Counted from the first letter of the stretch, positions 1 to 5,480 are shown. The stretch is 5,480 nucleotides of DNA from Candidatus Brocadiaceae bacterium (GCA_003567495.1 PWZK01000301.1:1-5480); one strand, 5' to 3'. The notes: a model not told the origin generated them from the sequence alone. Program-made: numbers and translations.

Positions 1-844
1 ACCTTCTCACTATTCCGAGCAATTTTTCCACCCGCTCAGGGTTTTCGTTCATTTCCATATTTTGAAACACCGATACAGTGGACAAAAGCGATGAAAGGGG
101 CGCCCGCAGTTCGTGCACCATATAGCGGAAAAACTGTTCGCGTTCACGCTGGAGCCTTCTCAACTCCGTTACATCGTTCAGGACGATCAGGTTAGCGGGG
201 CTTCCTTCCCAATCTGACCGCCTCGAACGGATCTGGACCTCATGGACTTCACCATCGGAATTTACTATCTTCGTATCGGTTTCCTCGGAATAATTCCTGC
301 CGGAATTGTACCTGTCATCACAGAAAGGCAAATCCCGCTCTCGTATCTCTTCATGGAGAATCTTGCCGAAAGGATGGCCGAGAATTTCAGATTTGGGAAA
401 CCCGAGCAGATTAAAAAAAGAACGGTTGCAAAACTTTATCTTTCCATCCTGCACCACCACCATGGCGCTGTGCATGTCGTCAAGAACCCGATTAAAACGA
501 GTTTCCCAGCGGCGCTGAGCCTCGTATGAGGCCAGCAGTTCCCAGAGTAGCTGGGAGGCTTCGCCGGTAACGACAGACGTGCCTGCAGGCCGCTCCTCAT
601 ACAGCGTCCCGGCAAGGGAAGGGTCACCTGTGGCATCAATCGCCAATTCGGGACGAAGGTCGCGGACGGCCTCAACGCTGTTTTGGTAGTAAGCAAGCCC
701 GCAGCGCTGGGCAATAGCCACACCCACCGCGTCAGGATTGGAATCACAAACGGCAACAAGGTCGAATTCTTCTTTGGCAAGCAGATAGGGCAAGAGGGCG
801 CTGCCGCCCTTGCCCAGGCCGATCAGAAGCGTAGAAGCCTTCAT
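1..844 (-). CDS. Sensor histidine kinase, Rossmann-PAS-HisKA, 3'-truncated by window edge
   Basis: Reading down from 844 there are 281 codons without a stop, so the gene continues past the left edge. Three parts are visible. Residues about 4-105 look like a Rossmann nucleotide-binding domain: a G9-x-G11-x-G13-G14 loop after strand LLIG, and an acidic D34 ending the second strand (VAVCD), which usually favours NAD(H) over NADP(H). Residues about 117-228 resemble a PAS domain (MVVVQDGKIKFCN, LLGFPKSEILG, then NDVTELRRLQ). From about 235 a dimerisation/phosphoacceptor helix begins, with H-box VHELRAPL and predicted phospho-histidine H244. The ATPase domain must lie outside the window. No membrane segment is seen, so it is probably cytoplasmic. 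The start is ATG with GAGGAG 8 nt upstream, inside the end of the preceding hydrogenase-protease gene, implying one transcript and coupled translation. The ligand, and whether the Rossmann domain binds a nucleotide, are inferences. Its response regulator is not visible. Confidence 0.87.
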   Translation of the reverse strand, partial: MKASTLLIGLGKGGSALLPYLLAKEEFDLVAVCDSNPDAVGVAIAQRCGLAYYQNSVEAVRDLRPELAIDATGDPSLAGTLYEERPAGTSVVTGEASQLLWELLASYEAQRRWETRFNRVLDDMHSAMVVVQDGKIKFCNRSFFNLLGFPKSEILGHPFGKILHEEIRERDLPFCDDRYNSGRNYSEETDTKIVNSDGEVHEVQIRSRRSDWEGSPANLIVLNDVTELRRLQREREQFFRYMVHELRAPLSSLLSTVSVFQNMEMNENPERVEKLLGIVRR

Positions 845-848
845 TTTT

Positions 849-1343
849 TTATCTCCTCAGTTTTTTTCGGATAATTTCATATGCTTTTTTTTTAATCTCC
901 GCGGCAGCCCGTCCAACCGAGCTCCGAACCTCCGGCGACAAGCTTTCAGTGAGCCGAAAGTCCCGGCCACCGATCCTGCAAACGTAGGCACGGCACTCAG
1001 CACCATACAGCGCCTTAGCCTCATTCAAAACTCCCTCAGGACTCCTGACGTGACTCGCCCCGCCCTTCTCGAACCTCCCGAAAACCTCACTTACAACCAC
1101 ACTGCCCGGTGGATCCACGCGAGAAGCATCGACAAAAAAAACCGGATCAAAACGCGCCACAAGGGCCGCATGTTCCGGCAGGAGCTGCGCAAAACGACAC
1201 AACTCGCAGTTTATCCCGTCAAGCCCTCCCTTTTCAAGCTCGTCCACCACCCTCTGGCCCACCCCGTCGTCCCCGCGCAGGGGGTTGCCGTACCCGATCA
1301 CAAGCACGCCGGGCTTTTCAGTCTTTTCGCAGATAAAATTCAT
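849..1343 (-). CDS. [NiFe]-hydrogenase maturation endopeptidase (HycI/HyaD/HybD-like, family M52)
   Basis: This 164-residue protein matches the peptidases that clip the C-terminal tail of the [NiFe]-hydrogenase large subunit after nickel insertion, the last step of large-subunit maturation in the cytoplasm. The family signature VIGYGNPLRGDDGVG spans residues 15-29. By my alignment to E. coli HybD, whose nickel ligands are Glu16, Asp62 and His93, the equivalents are D26, D72 (in FFVDAS) and H98 (in GASHVRSPEG), so all three positions keep metal-binding residues. The length is normal. An in-frame TAA about a dozen codons upstream, with no start codon in between, makes ATG 1343 the first possible start. 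Its Shine-Dalgarno is poor (the leader is pyrimidine-rich), and a GTG at codon 13 would give a more typical short N-terminus. The histidine kinase follows 4 nt after the stop. No hydrogenase subunit or hyp gene is in the window, so the substrate is unknown, and I cannot choose between hyaD, hybD and hycI as a symbol. Confidence 0.9.
   Translation of the reverse strand: MNFICEKTEKPGVLVIGYGNPLRGDDGVGQRVVDELEKGGLDGINCELCRFAQLLPEHAALVARFDPVFFVDASRVDPPGSVVVSEVFGRFEKGGASHVRSPEGVLNEAKALYGAECRAYVCRIGGRDFRLTESLSPEVRSSVGRAAAEIKKKAYEIIRKKLRR
853..858 (-). promoter_or_regulatory. Ribosome binding site of the kinase, inside the upstream gene's end
   Basis: GAGGAG on the minus strand lies 8 nt before the ATG at 844. 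It overlaps the last sense codons (Leu-Arg-Arg) of the hydrogenase maturation protease, whose TAA stop is at 851-849. It fixes the kinase start and suggests translational coupling between the two genes. Confidence 0.85.
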
Positions 1344-1393
1344 GGAAAAGGGAGAAAAAGATTTTCTTCTTTCTGCCGGTTAGCCCGGACATT

Positions 1394-1495
1394 TCACGCG
1401 TTTTCAGTGGTGTAGACGCTCAGAAGGCAAGCGCCGAATTTCTCGCCCACCGATTCAATGATATCACCAGCCCCCTTAATCGTCCTGCCGACTGT
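1394..1495 (-). other. Protein-like open frame without a start codon, possible gene remnant
   Basis: Between a TGA at 1498-1496 and a TGA at 1396-1394 there are 33 open codons on the minus strand. They contain residues such as GAGDIIESVGEKFGACLLSVY, a composition that looks like folded protein, and no ATG, GTG or TTG start with a convincing ribosome binding site. A different frame just upstream (…NYSAEQSAG) is also open, so a single frameshift near 1480 could have split one short peptide. I do not recognise a family. It may be the remnant of the C-terminus of a gene once upstream of the hydrogenase protease, or simply chance. Confidence 0.2.
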
Positions 1496-1528
1496 TCAGC
1501 CGAGTAATTTGCTTTAGTCTTTTTAATT

Positions 1529-1558
1529 TTGTAAACTGGTTTACGCTGGAAGTATAAA
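1529..1558 (+). promoter_or_regulatory. Candidate sigma70-type promoter for dapA
   Basis: A TTGTAA hexamer (1529-1534, four of six matches to TTGACA) is separated by 18 nt from TATAAA (1553-1558, five of six matches to TATAAT), downstream of an AT-rich stretch. The predicted transcription start is near 1565, giving a leader of about 74 nt before the ATG at 1639. No riboswitch-like fold is evident in that short leader. Confidence 0.5.
1531..1544. repeat. Small palindrome GTAAAC-TG-GTTTAC in the dapA promoter spacer
   Basis: Two perfect 6-bp arms, 1531-1536 and 1539-1544, flank TG and lie between the candidate -35 and -10 hexamers. That is a classic place for a repressor site. The half-site resembles part of the BirA operator half-site, but the spacing is far too short for that protein, so the binding protein is unidentified. 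Confidence 0.35.
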
Positions 1559-1626
1559 TGCGGGGGTAAAATTGCCGGGCGGGCCGGACGCGCATGCAGC
1601 TGCATCTTTCACACAGAACCGCAATT

Positions 1627-1630
1627 GGAG
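1627..1630 (+). promoter_or_regulatory. Ribosome binding site deciding the dapA start
   Basis: GGAG lies 8 nt before the ATG at 1639. The same frame is open back to an ATG at 1594, but that start has no comparable site and would add 15 residues before the MFQGCYTALITP beginning that is typical of the family. Confidence 0.75.
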
Positions 1631-1638
1631 ATTATACC

Positions 1639-2682
1639 ATGTTTCAAGGTTGCTATACGGCGTTGATAACGCCCATGAAAAACACAATGGCGCGCGAAAT
1701 CGATTATGGAATGCTCCACAGGCTGGTCGATTTTCAGGCCGCCGCAGGCGTAAGCGGGGTTCTTGCCATGGGCACCACTGGCGAAAGTCCAACTCTGAAC
1801 TGGGATGAGCATTCGCAGGTTATCGAAAAGGTTCATGAATTTGGCAGAAATCGTTTTACCACAATAGCGGGAACCGGTTCCAATTGCACGGAAGAAGCAA
1901 TAGAAAGCACGCGTCATGCTGCAGAGGCCGGGATCGAGTCGGTTCTCCTGGTAGAACCCTACTATAACGGTCCGAGCTCCCTGGAAATAAGACGCGAATA
2001 CATAGGCCCGATAGCGGAAAAGTTTCCAAAACTGGAAATAATCCCTTACGTTATACCGGGGCGCAGCGGCACTCAGCTACTGCCTGAAGACCTTGCCATA
2101 CTGAGCGAGAAATACAGGAACGTCAGAACCGTTAAAGAGGCAAGCGGTGATATTTTCAACATACGCCGCACGCGCCGTTGCGCCGGGGCGGCGCTGAGGA
2201 TACTCAGCGGAGATGACGACATGACCTTCGAGATGATGACAGACGAAGAAATAAGCGCCTGCGGCGCAATAAGCGTGATGTCAAACGTCGCCCCCGCCGC
2301 AATACAGCAGATGACGGAAGCCATACTGGAGGGCGACGTCGAGAAGGGCAGAAAATGGAATGAAGCGCTCAAGCCCCTGTTTGAAATAGTCACGGTAAAG
2401 ACCGAAGAGGAAAGCGCGTCGGGCAAAAGACTGTGTAAGGCACGCAACCCGCTGCCCGTTAAGACTCTTATGAACCTGCTGGGCATGTCGGCGGGACCGG
2501 CACGCCGACCGCTTGGAAAAATGACACGCAAAGGCTTTGAAACGGTTCGCCGGGCGGCACTGGAAGTTCAGCACAACAACCCTGAAGTATTCAAACCGAT
2601 TGCCGATGCGTTTGATGCAAACATCGAAGAGCGGCTGAATGATCCGGGGATTGCAGATTTGCTGTGCTATGAGGAAGACTGA
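1639..2682 (+). CDS. dapA: 4-hydroxy-tetrahydrodipicolinate synthase, C-terminally extended DapA
   Basis: DapA condenses pyruvate with aspartate-4-semialdehyde at the entry to the lysine/meso-diaminopimelate pathway in the cytoplasm. The 347-residue product shows the TIM-barrel family motifs in order: GTTGES at 45-50 (T46/T47), PYYN at 107-110, Y137 and R142 in YVIPGRSG, the Schiff-base lysine K166 in VKEASGD, and NPLPVK at 270-275. By comparison with E. coli DapA (T44/T45, Y107, Y133, R138, K161), every catalytic position is kept. It is about 50 residues longer than the usual 290-300. The extra length lies mainly after residue 295 and around 255-268 (KTEEESASGKRLCKA). The usual Thr before PYYN is Glu here (VEPYYN), and Asn is Val in YVIPGR. 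I recall similar extended sequences in some anaerobic Gram-negative lineages. Substrate choice within the DapA/N-acetylneuraminate lyase superfamily is inferred, but the arginine in PGR favours DapA. It stands alone on this strand and converges on ftsH. Confidence 0.88.
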   Translation: MFQGCYTALITPMKNTMAREIDYGMLHRLVDFQAAAGVSGVLAMGTTGESPTLNWDEHSQVIEKVHEFGRNRFTTIAGTGSNCTEEAIESTRHAAEAGIESVLLVEPYYNGPSSLEIRREYIGPIAEKFPKLEIIPYVIPGRSGTQLLPEDLAILSEKYRNVRTVKEASGDIFNIRRTRRCAGAALRILSGDDDMTFEMMTDEEISACGAISVMSNVAPAAIQQMTEAILEGDVEKGRKWNEALKPLFEIVTVKTEEESASGKRLCKARNPLPVKTLMNLLGMSAGPARRPLGKMTRKGFETVRRAALEVQHNNPEVFKPIADAFDANIEERLNDPGIADLLCYEED

Positions 2683-2712
2683 ATCAAGGTATATAGCTTT
2701 TCAACTAAATCT
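2683..2712. other. Convergent gap between dapA and ftsH
   Basis: Only 30 nt separate the two stop codons. The gap holds an imperfect 14-nt palindrome at 2686-2699 (12 of 14 positions symmetrical, AT-rich) followed by a few T residues. No strong GC-rich intrinsic terminator is visible for either gene. Confidence 0.4.
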
Positions 2713-4773
2713 TCATGCAGGGCTTCCGGCCGGGGCGGGTGCGGTGCCGGCCTCAGGGTCTTCTTCTTTATTTTTTTCCGCTTCTTCCTTCTTCTTCTGG
2801 TCGGCATCGGCGGATTTTCTCCTTTTTTTGGCATCGGCCCTGCGAGCCTCTCTTTCTTTAAACAGGTCTCCGGCGCTTTTGCCATCTACGATTTGTTTGA
2901 CGTCATCCTCATCAAGCGTTTCCAGTTTGAGCAGCGCTTCGCCTATGTGTTTTACTTCGTCGGTGTGTTTTTCAATGACGTCCTTTGCAGCTTCGTGAGC
3001 ATTGTGCAGAAAACTGCGCACTTCTTCGTCGATCTGCTGGGAAATTTTCTCGCCATGCTTTTTCTGTCGCGAAATCTCGCTGCCGAGAAAAACATGCTCT
3101 TCTTCGTCCGAGTAGCTTACAGCACCGATTTTTTCGCTCATGCCCCACTGAGTGACCATTTTCCGCGCCAGTTTTGTGGCCTGCTCTATATCATCTTTCG
3201 CACCGGAAGATATATCATCGCAGAAGATAGACTCAGCCACCCGGCCGGCCATCTGAAGCTGAAGAGTCCCGAGGCATTCCCGCCGGCGCATGCCGTATCT
3301 GTCCCTTTCCGGCAGAATCATCGTCATTCCCAGCGCCATACCGCGCGGGATAATGCTGACCTTATGCAGCGGCTCGACGTCGGGATTAAGGAGCGCTATT
3401 AGCGCATGTCCGGCCTCGTGATACGCGGTCATCCTCCGATCCTCGTCGCTCATCACCCTGCTTTTTTTCTGTCGCCCGAATCGAACTTTATCCCTGGCCT
3501 CTTCAAGATCGTGTTGCTCCACTTTTTCTCTGCCTTTCCCGCCGGCAATCAGAGCCCCTTCATTTATCAGAGCTTCCAGGTCGGCACCGCTGAAACCCGG
3601 CGTACCACGCGCTATCAGACCGAGATCAACGTCTTCAACAAGCCGAACACGAGCAGAATGCACCTTCAGAATAGCCTCCCTGCCCTTCAGATCTGGCAAA
3701 TCGACCACTATCTGCCTGTCAAAACGCCCGGGACGCAGCAGTGCCGGGTCAAGCACATCCGGCCGGTTTGTGGCGGCGATGACAATTATGCCATCCTGCC
3801 GCTCAAATCCGTCCATCTCACTGAGGATAGCATTCAGAGTCTGCTCCCTCTCATCGTGCCCGCCACCCAGCCCGGCGCCCCGTTTGCGCCCCACGGCATC
3901 TATTTCATCCAGGAAAATAATGCATGGCTGGTTTTCCTTTGCCTTGGAAAACAGATCGCGTGCGCGGGACGCACCGACGCCGACGAACAACTCCACAAAA
4001 TCGGAGCCGGACAGACTGAAAAACGGCCCTCCGGCCTCTCCAGCCACGGCTTTAGAAAGCAAGGTTTTTCCGGTGCCGGGATGGCCCACCAGCAATACTC
4101 CGCGCGGAGTCCTGCCGCCGATCTTCCTGAACCGGTCGGGGTTTTTTAAAAATTCCACCGTCTCCTGAAGCTCCTCTTTCGCCTCGTCGATGCCGGCCAC
4201 ATCGGAAAAGGTGACCTTCGGTTTTTCCTTTGTATTCGCCTGAACCTTGCTTTTGGAAAACGGAAAATTTCCCGCCCCCCCGCCGGCCGCACGCATCTGA
4301 CGGTGAAAAAAATACATCAGGACAAGCAGAAGAATGAGTATCGGCAGCACGTTCGCCAGTATCATGGGCCACCTTGACGCCTCATCGACATGCAGCACCT
4401 TTTCTTCACGATCCTGCGGAAGGTGCTGTTTCCACTCATCAAGTTTGTCTTCCCAGTAACCCGGGCTGACGCTCGTTTTAAGTTTTTCATACCCCTCCAT
4501 CACCCCGGGGGCGAGCACGGCGGTTATCTGCCAATCTTTTATCTCCATCGACACTACATTGCCGGCCTCAAGATGCCGCTCCAGCACGATAAGATCCACA
4601 TTCCGCACCCTCGGTTCCCCTGTCTGCCTGAACATCATGAGAACAACCATGACGCTGGCTATTATTATCATCCAGACAAGAAATTGTCGCCTTATCTTCG
4701 GCGGCTGCGGCCCGCCGGAGCCCGGCGCCCGTTTTCTGCGATCATTGTCGGTGTTTTTTTTGTTTTCTGTCAC
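2713..4773 (-). CDS. ftsH: ATP-dependent zinc metalloprotease FtsH
   Basis: FtsH is the hexameric inner-membrane AAA+ protease that extracts and degrades membrane and regulatory proteins. The 686-residue sequence has a basic N-terminal tail, TM1 at about 31-48, a periplasmic domain at about 49-134, TM2 at about 136-156, then the cytosolic part. AAA motifs are Walker A GHPGTGKT (230-237), the pore-loop FVG (263-265), Walker B IIFLDE (285-290), sensor-1 N336 and arginine fingers R347/R350. The zinc site is HEAGH (452-456), with D528 in [12 protein letters not shown] as third ligand. After about 635 comes a Lys/Glu-rich low-complexity tail ending in an Ala/Pro-rich stretch. Two oddities are His instead of the usual Pro at Walker A position 231 and a periplasmic domain somewhat longer than in E. 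coli. The start is GTG: an in-frame TAA lies two codons upstream and no other start precedes TM1. The Shine-Dalgarno is weak (GAGCGAG). It lies 42 nt after lptE and is probably co-transcribed. Confidence 0.97.
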   Translation of the reverse strand: MTENKKNTDNDRRKRAPGSGGPQPPKIRRQFLVWMIIIASVMVVLMMFRQTGEPRVRNVDLIVLERHLEAGNVVSMEIKDWQITAVLAPGVMEGYEKLKTSVSPGYWEDKLDEWKQHLPQDREEKVLHVDEASRWPMILANVLPILILLLVLMYFFHRQMRAAGGGAGNFPFSKSKVQANTKEKPKVTFSDVAGIDEAKEELQETVEFLKNPDRFRKIGGRTPRGVLLVGHPGTGKTLLSKAVAGEAGGPFFSLSGSDFVELFVGVGASRARDLFSKAKENQPCIIFLDEIDAVGRKRGAGLGGGHDEREQTLNAILSEMDGFERQDGIIVIAATNRPDVLDPALLRPGRFDRQIVVDLPDLKGREAILKVHSARVRLVEDVDLGLIARGTPGFSGADLEALINEGALIAGGKGREKVEQHDLEEARDKVRFGRQKKSRVMSDEDRRMTAYHEAGHALIALLNPDVEPLHKVSIIPRGMALGMTMILPERDRYGMRRRECLGTLQLQMAGRVAESIFCDDISSGAKDDIEQATKLARKMVTQWGMSEKIGAVSYSDEEEHVFLGSEISRQKKHGEKISQQIDEEVRSFLHNAHEAAKDVIEKHTDEVKHIGEALLKLETLDEDDVKQIVDGKSAGDLFKEREARRADAKKRRKSADADQKKKEEAEKNKEEDPEAGTAPAPAGSPA

Positions 4774-4797
4774 TTTTTACTCGCTCTTTGTTGTTAG

Positions 4798-4818
4798 TGT
4801 TGCGACATTAAGCGCCTA
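4798..4818 (-). repeat. 21-bp inverted repeat, copy A, covering the lptE stop codon
   Basis: Read on the minus strand this begins TAGGCGCTTAATG and ends CGCAACA. It matches the plus-strand sequence at 5360-5380 in 20 of 21 positions. The first three bases are the lptE stop codon TAG, and the rest lies in the lptE-ftsH gap, ending 24 nt before the ftsH start. A match this long is very unlikely by chance in 5.5 kb. Confidence 0.85.
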
Positions 4819-5301
4819 CCAGTTCCTCTCAAGCCCATGCACTATCTCCCTGGCTACATCACGAAACACTCTCTCCGCTTCTTTTTCCTGCAAGCCCACG
4901 GCCAGCAGCACGCTCTTGCTCAGATCAGCGGGCGGTATGAGTTCTCGGCCGCTCAACCCGTCCGTCCAACGATAGGTTAGTTCAACATCCACACGTTTCA
5001 TCAAAGTTTCGTCTTCCGCAGAACGCGTTATCGAACTTACCGAATAATCCCGAAGTTCACCCTCGATCAAACTGTCGGCCCCCTCTCTGTCGGCAAGACG
5101 CATACCGGTATGGAGCCTCACTTCTCTTTCCAGAGCACGTCTCAGGTCAACTTCCAAACCGTGTATCCATCCCTCGTTTTCAAAATAGCCGACGTAAACG
5201 CTGTTTATGTCGTCGCGTATGAGGCTATCCGTAGTATAGCCGCACCCACAGGCAATTAATAAAAATGCAGCAAACAATACGGTTTGATATAAAGCTCTCA
5301 A
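4816..5301 (-). CDS. lptE: LPS-assembly lipoprotein LptE-like
   Basis: LptE plugs the LptD barrel and helps insert LPS into the outer leaflet of the outer membrane. The 161-residue product starts with a lipoprotein signal peptide (MRALYQTVLFAAFLLIAC) and a lipobox LIA-C18, followed by C-G-C20-G-Y. The CGY motif directly after the signal peptide is characteristic of LptE. C20 could be the lipidated residue instead, but C18 fits the lipobox better. The mature part follows the family pattern, with a strand INSVYVGYFENEG, a helix LEVDLRRALEREV, then SLIEGELRDY and a long strand-rich RVDVELTYRW. The length is typical of non-enteric homologues and shorter than the roughly 190 residues in E. coli. 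The start is TTG with AAAGGG about 9 nt upstream. An in-frame TAA ten codons upstream and the absence of other starts leave no alternative that keeps the signal peptide. ftsH follows 42 nt downstream. Family assignment rests on pattern, as LptE sequences diverge strongly. Confidence 0.8.
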   Translation of the reverse strand: MRALYQTVLFAAFLLIACGCGYTTDSLIRDDINSVYVGYFENEGWIHGLEVDLRRALEREVRLHTGMRLADREGADSLIEGELRDYSVSSITRSAEDETLMKRVDVELTYRWTDGLSGRELIPPADLSKSVLLAVGLQEKEAERVFRDVAREIVHGLERNW

Positions 5302-5359
5302 TTTATTTTTCCCTTTCTGTTTTCCCGATTAAACCAACTGCGGCACGGCCCAATCAAAA

Positions 5360-5380
5360 TAGGCGCTTAATATCGCAACA
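5360..5380 (+). repeat. 21-bp inverted repeat, copy B, in the lptE leader
   Basis: This is the plus-strand partner of the copy at 4798-4818, with one difference (A here, G there, in the middle TTAATxTCGC). In the predicted minus-strand transcript the two arms are complementary along all 21 positions, the difference forming a U-G pair. The two copies enclose the whole lptE coding sequence. Confidence 0.85.
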
Positions 5381-5387
5381 TCGACAA

Positions 5388-5420
5388 TAAAACTTTTTCA
5401 AACGACGTGAAAAAGTTTTA
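5388..5420. repeat. Perfect 13-bp inverted repeat upstream of lptE
   Basis: Arms TAAAACTTTTTCA (5388-5400) and TGAAAAAGTTTTA (5408-5420) surround a 7-nt centre AACGACG. The arms are AT-rich (3 GC pairs of 13), so it would make a weak transcription terminator. Its outer base overlaps the candidate -10 of lptE, and the predicted transcription start falls inside it, which suits an operator. A terminator for a gene beyond the right edge cannot be excluded. Confidence 0.7.
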
Positions 5421-5428
5421 GTATAACA
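5420..5428 (-). promoter_or_regulatory. Candidate extended -10 promoter for lptE-ftsH
   Basis: On the minus strand, TGTTATACT matches the extended -10 pattern TGnTATAAT with one difference. A partial -35 (TTGCCG) sits 15 nt upstream, closer than ideal, which an extended -10 can tolerate. The predicted start is near 5413, giving a leader of about 110 nt that includes repeat copy B. Confidence 0.45.
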
Positions 5429-5480
5429 GCAACGGCGAGACGGCAATTTACGAATAATGTGAAATAATGATGTCGTTTGC

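Larger units (their letters stand above)
5302..5480. other. Upstream region of lptE, no gene seen
   Basis: These 179 nt hold no convincing coding frame. They contain the lptE ribosome binding site (AAAGGG near 5316-5311), copy B of the 21-bp repeat, a 13-bp perfect inverted repeat and an extended -10 promoter candidate. The part beyond 5428 is AT-rich and shows nothing further, although a promoter or gene could continue past the right edge. Confidence 0.6.

Noticed and set aside
1318..1392. 24-codon minus-strand frame (MSGLTGRKKKIFF…) overlapping the start of the hydrogenase protease
   Set aside because: It has no ribosome binding site and a Lys/Phe-rich, chance-like composition. I considered it as a regulatory leader peptide but have no support.
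810..1415. Plus-strand open frame of 201 codons
   Set aside because: It is the antisense shadow of the hydrogenase protease, whose metal ligands and signature are clear on the minus strand.
1452..1470. Sigma54-like TGGTGA-N5-TTGAA on the minus strand before the hydrogenase protease
   Set aside because: The essential -12 GC is GA here, so the match is not good enough to call.
1594..1605. Perfect 12-bp palindrome ATGCAGCTGCAT in the dapA leader
   Set aside because: About one such palindrome is expected by chance in a window this size, and its position downstream of the predicted start gives no extra support.
1594..1638. Earlier ATG start for dapA
   Set aside because: There is no ribosome binding site before 1594, while ATG 1639 has GGAG at the right distance and begins with the family's typical N-terminus.
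2728..2752. GGCCGG/CCGGCC hairpin near the 3' end of ftsH
   Set aside because: It lies in the GC-rich Ala/Pro codons of the tail, has a 13-nt loop and no T-run after it in the direction of transcription.
3406..4149. Long plus-strand open frame of 247 codons
   Set aside because: It is antisense to ftsH, which shows full FtsH motifs, and the translated product has no recognisable domain or plausible ribosome site.

Overview
The window comes from a Gram-negative (LPS-type) bacterium. It carries an LptE-like outer-membrane lipoprotein gene, an FtsH protease, a DapA-family synthase and a [NiFe]-hydrogenase maturation protease, the last pointing to hydrogen metabolism and probably an anaerobe or facultative organism. 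Base composition is balanced, with pyrimidine- and AT-rich intergenic patches. From remembered family features only, the kinase with an N-terminal Rossmann domain and the C-terminally extended DapA recall Desulfobacterota-like lineages. The FtsH periplasmic region and the lptE-ftsH pairing could equally fit PVC-group bacteria. I do not assign a phylum. No mobile element, CRISPR array, tRNA or rRNA is visible.

Layout: (1) Positions 1-1343, minus strand, hold a two-gene unit. A hydrogenase maturation protease (849-1343) comes first and a sensor histidine kinase (start 844, runs off the left edge) follows 4 nt after its stop, with the kinase's Shine-Dalgarno inside the protease's last codons. 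(2) Positions 1344-1638 are a divergent intergenic region with a plausible sigma70-type promoter for the plus-strand gene, a small palindrome in its spacer, and an unexplained protein-like open frame on the minus strand. (3) Positions 1639-2682, plus strand, hold dapA. (4) A 30-nt convergent gap follows. (5) Positions 5301-2713, minus strand, hold a probable lptE-ftsH operon, with a TTG start for lptE and a GTG start for ftsH. (6) Positions 5302-5480 are the upstream region of lptE, with an extended -10 promoter candidate, a perfect 13-bp inverted repeat, and one copy of a 21-bp repeat whose inverted partner overlaps the lptE stop codon.

How the genes may work together: LptE helps insert LPS into the outer membrane, and FtsH in enterobacteria degrades LpxC, the committed enzyme of lipid A synthesis, so the operon may tie LPS export to synthesis control and membrane protein quality control. 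The protease-kinase pair suggests a signalling protein, possibly sensing NAD(H) or redox state through its Rossmann domain, expressed with a hydrogenase-processing enzyme. The hydrogenase itself is not in the window. DapA supplies the lysine/diaminopimelate (peptidoglycan) branch.

The most unusual signal is the pair of 21-nt inverted repeats flanking lptE. They match at 20 of 21 positions, and in the predicted lptE-ftsH mRNA the one mismatch becomes a G-U pair, so the 5' leader could pair without interruption with the lptE stop region.
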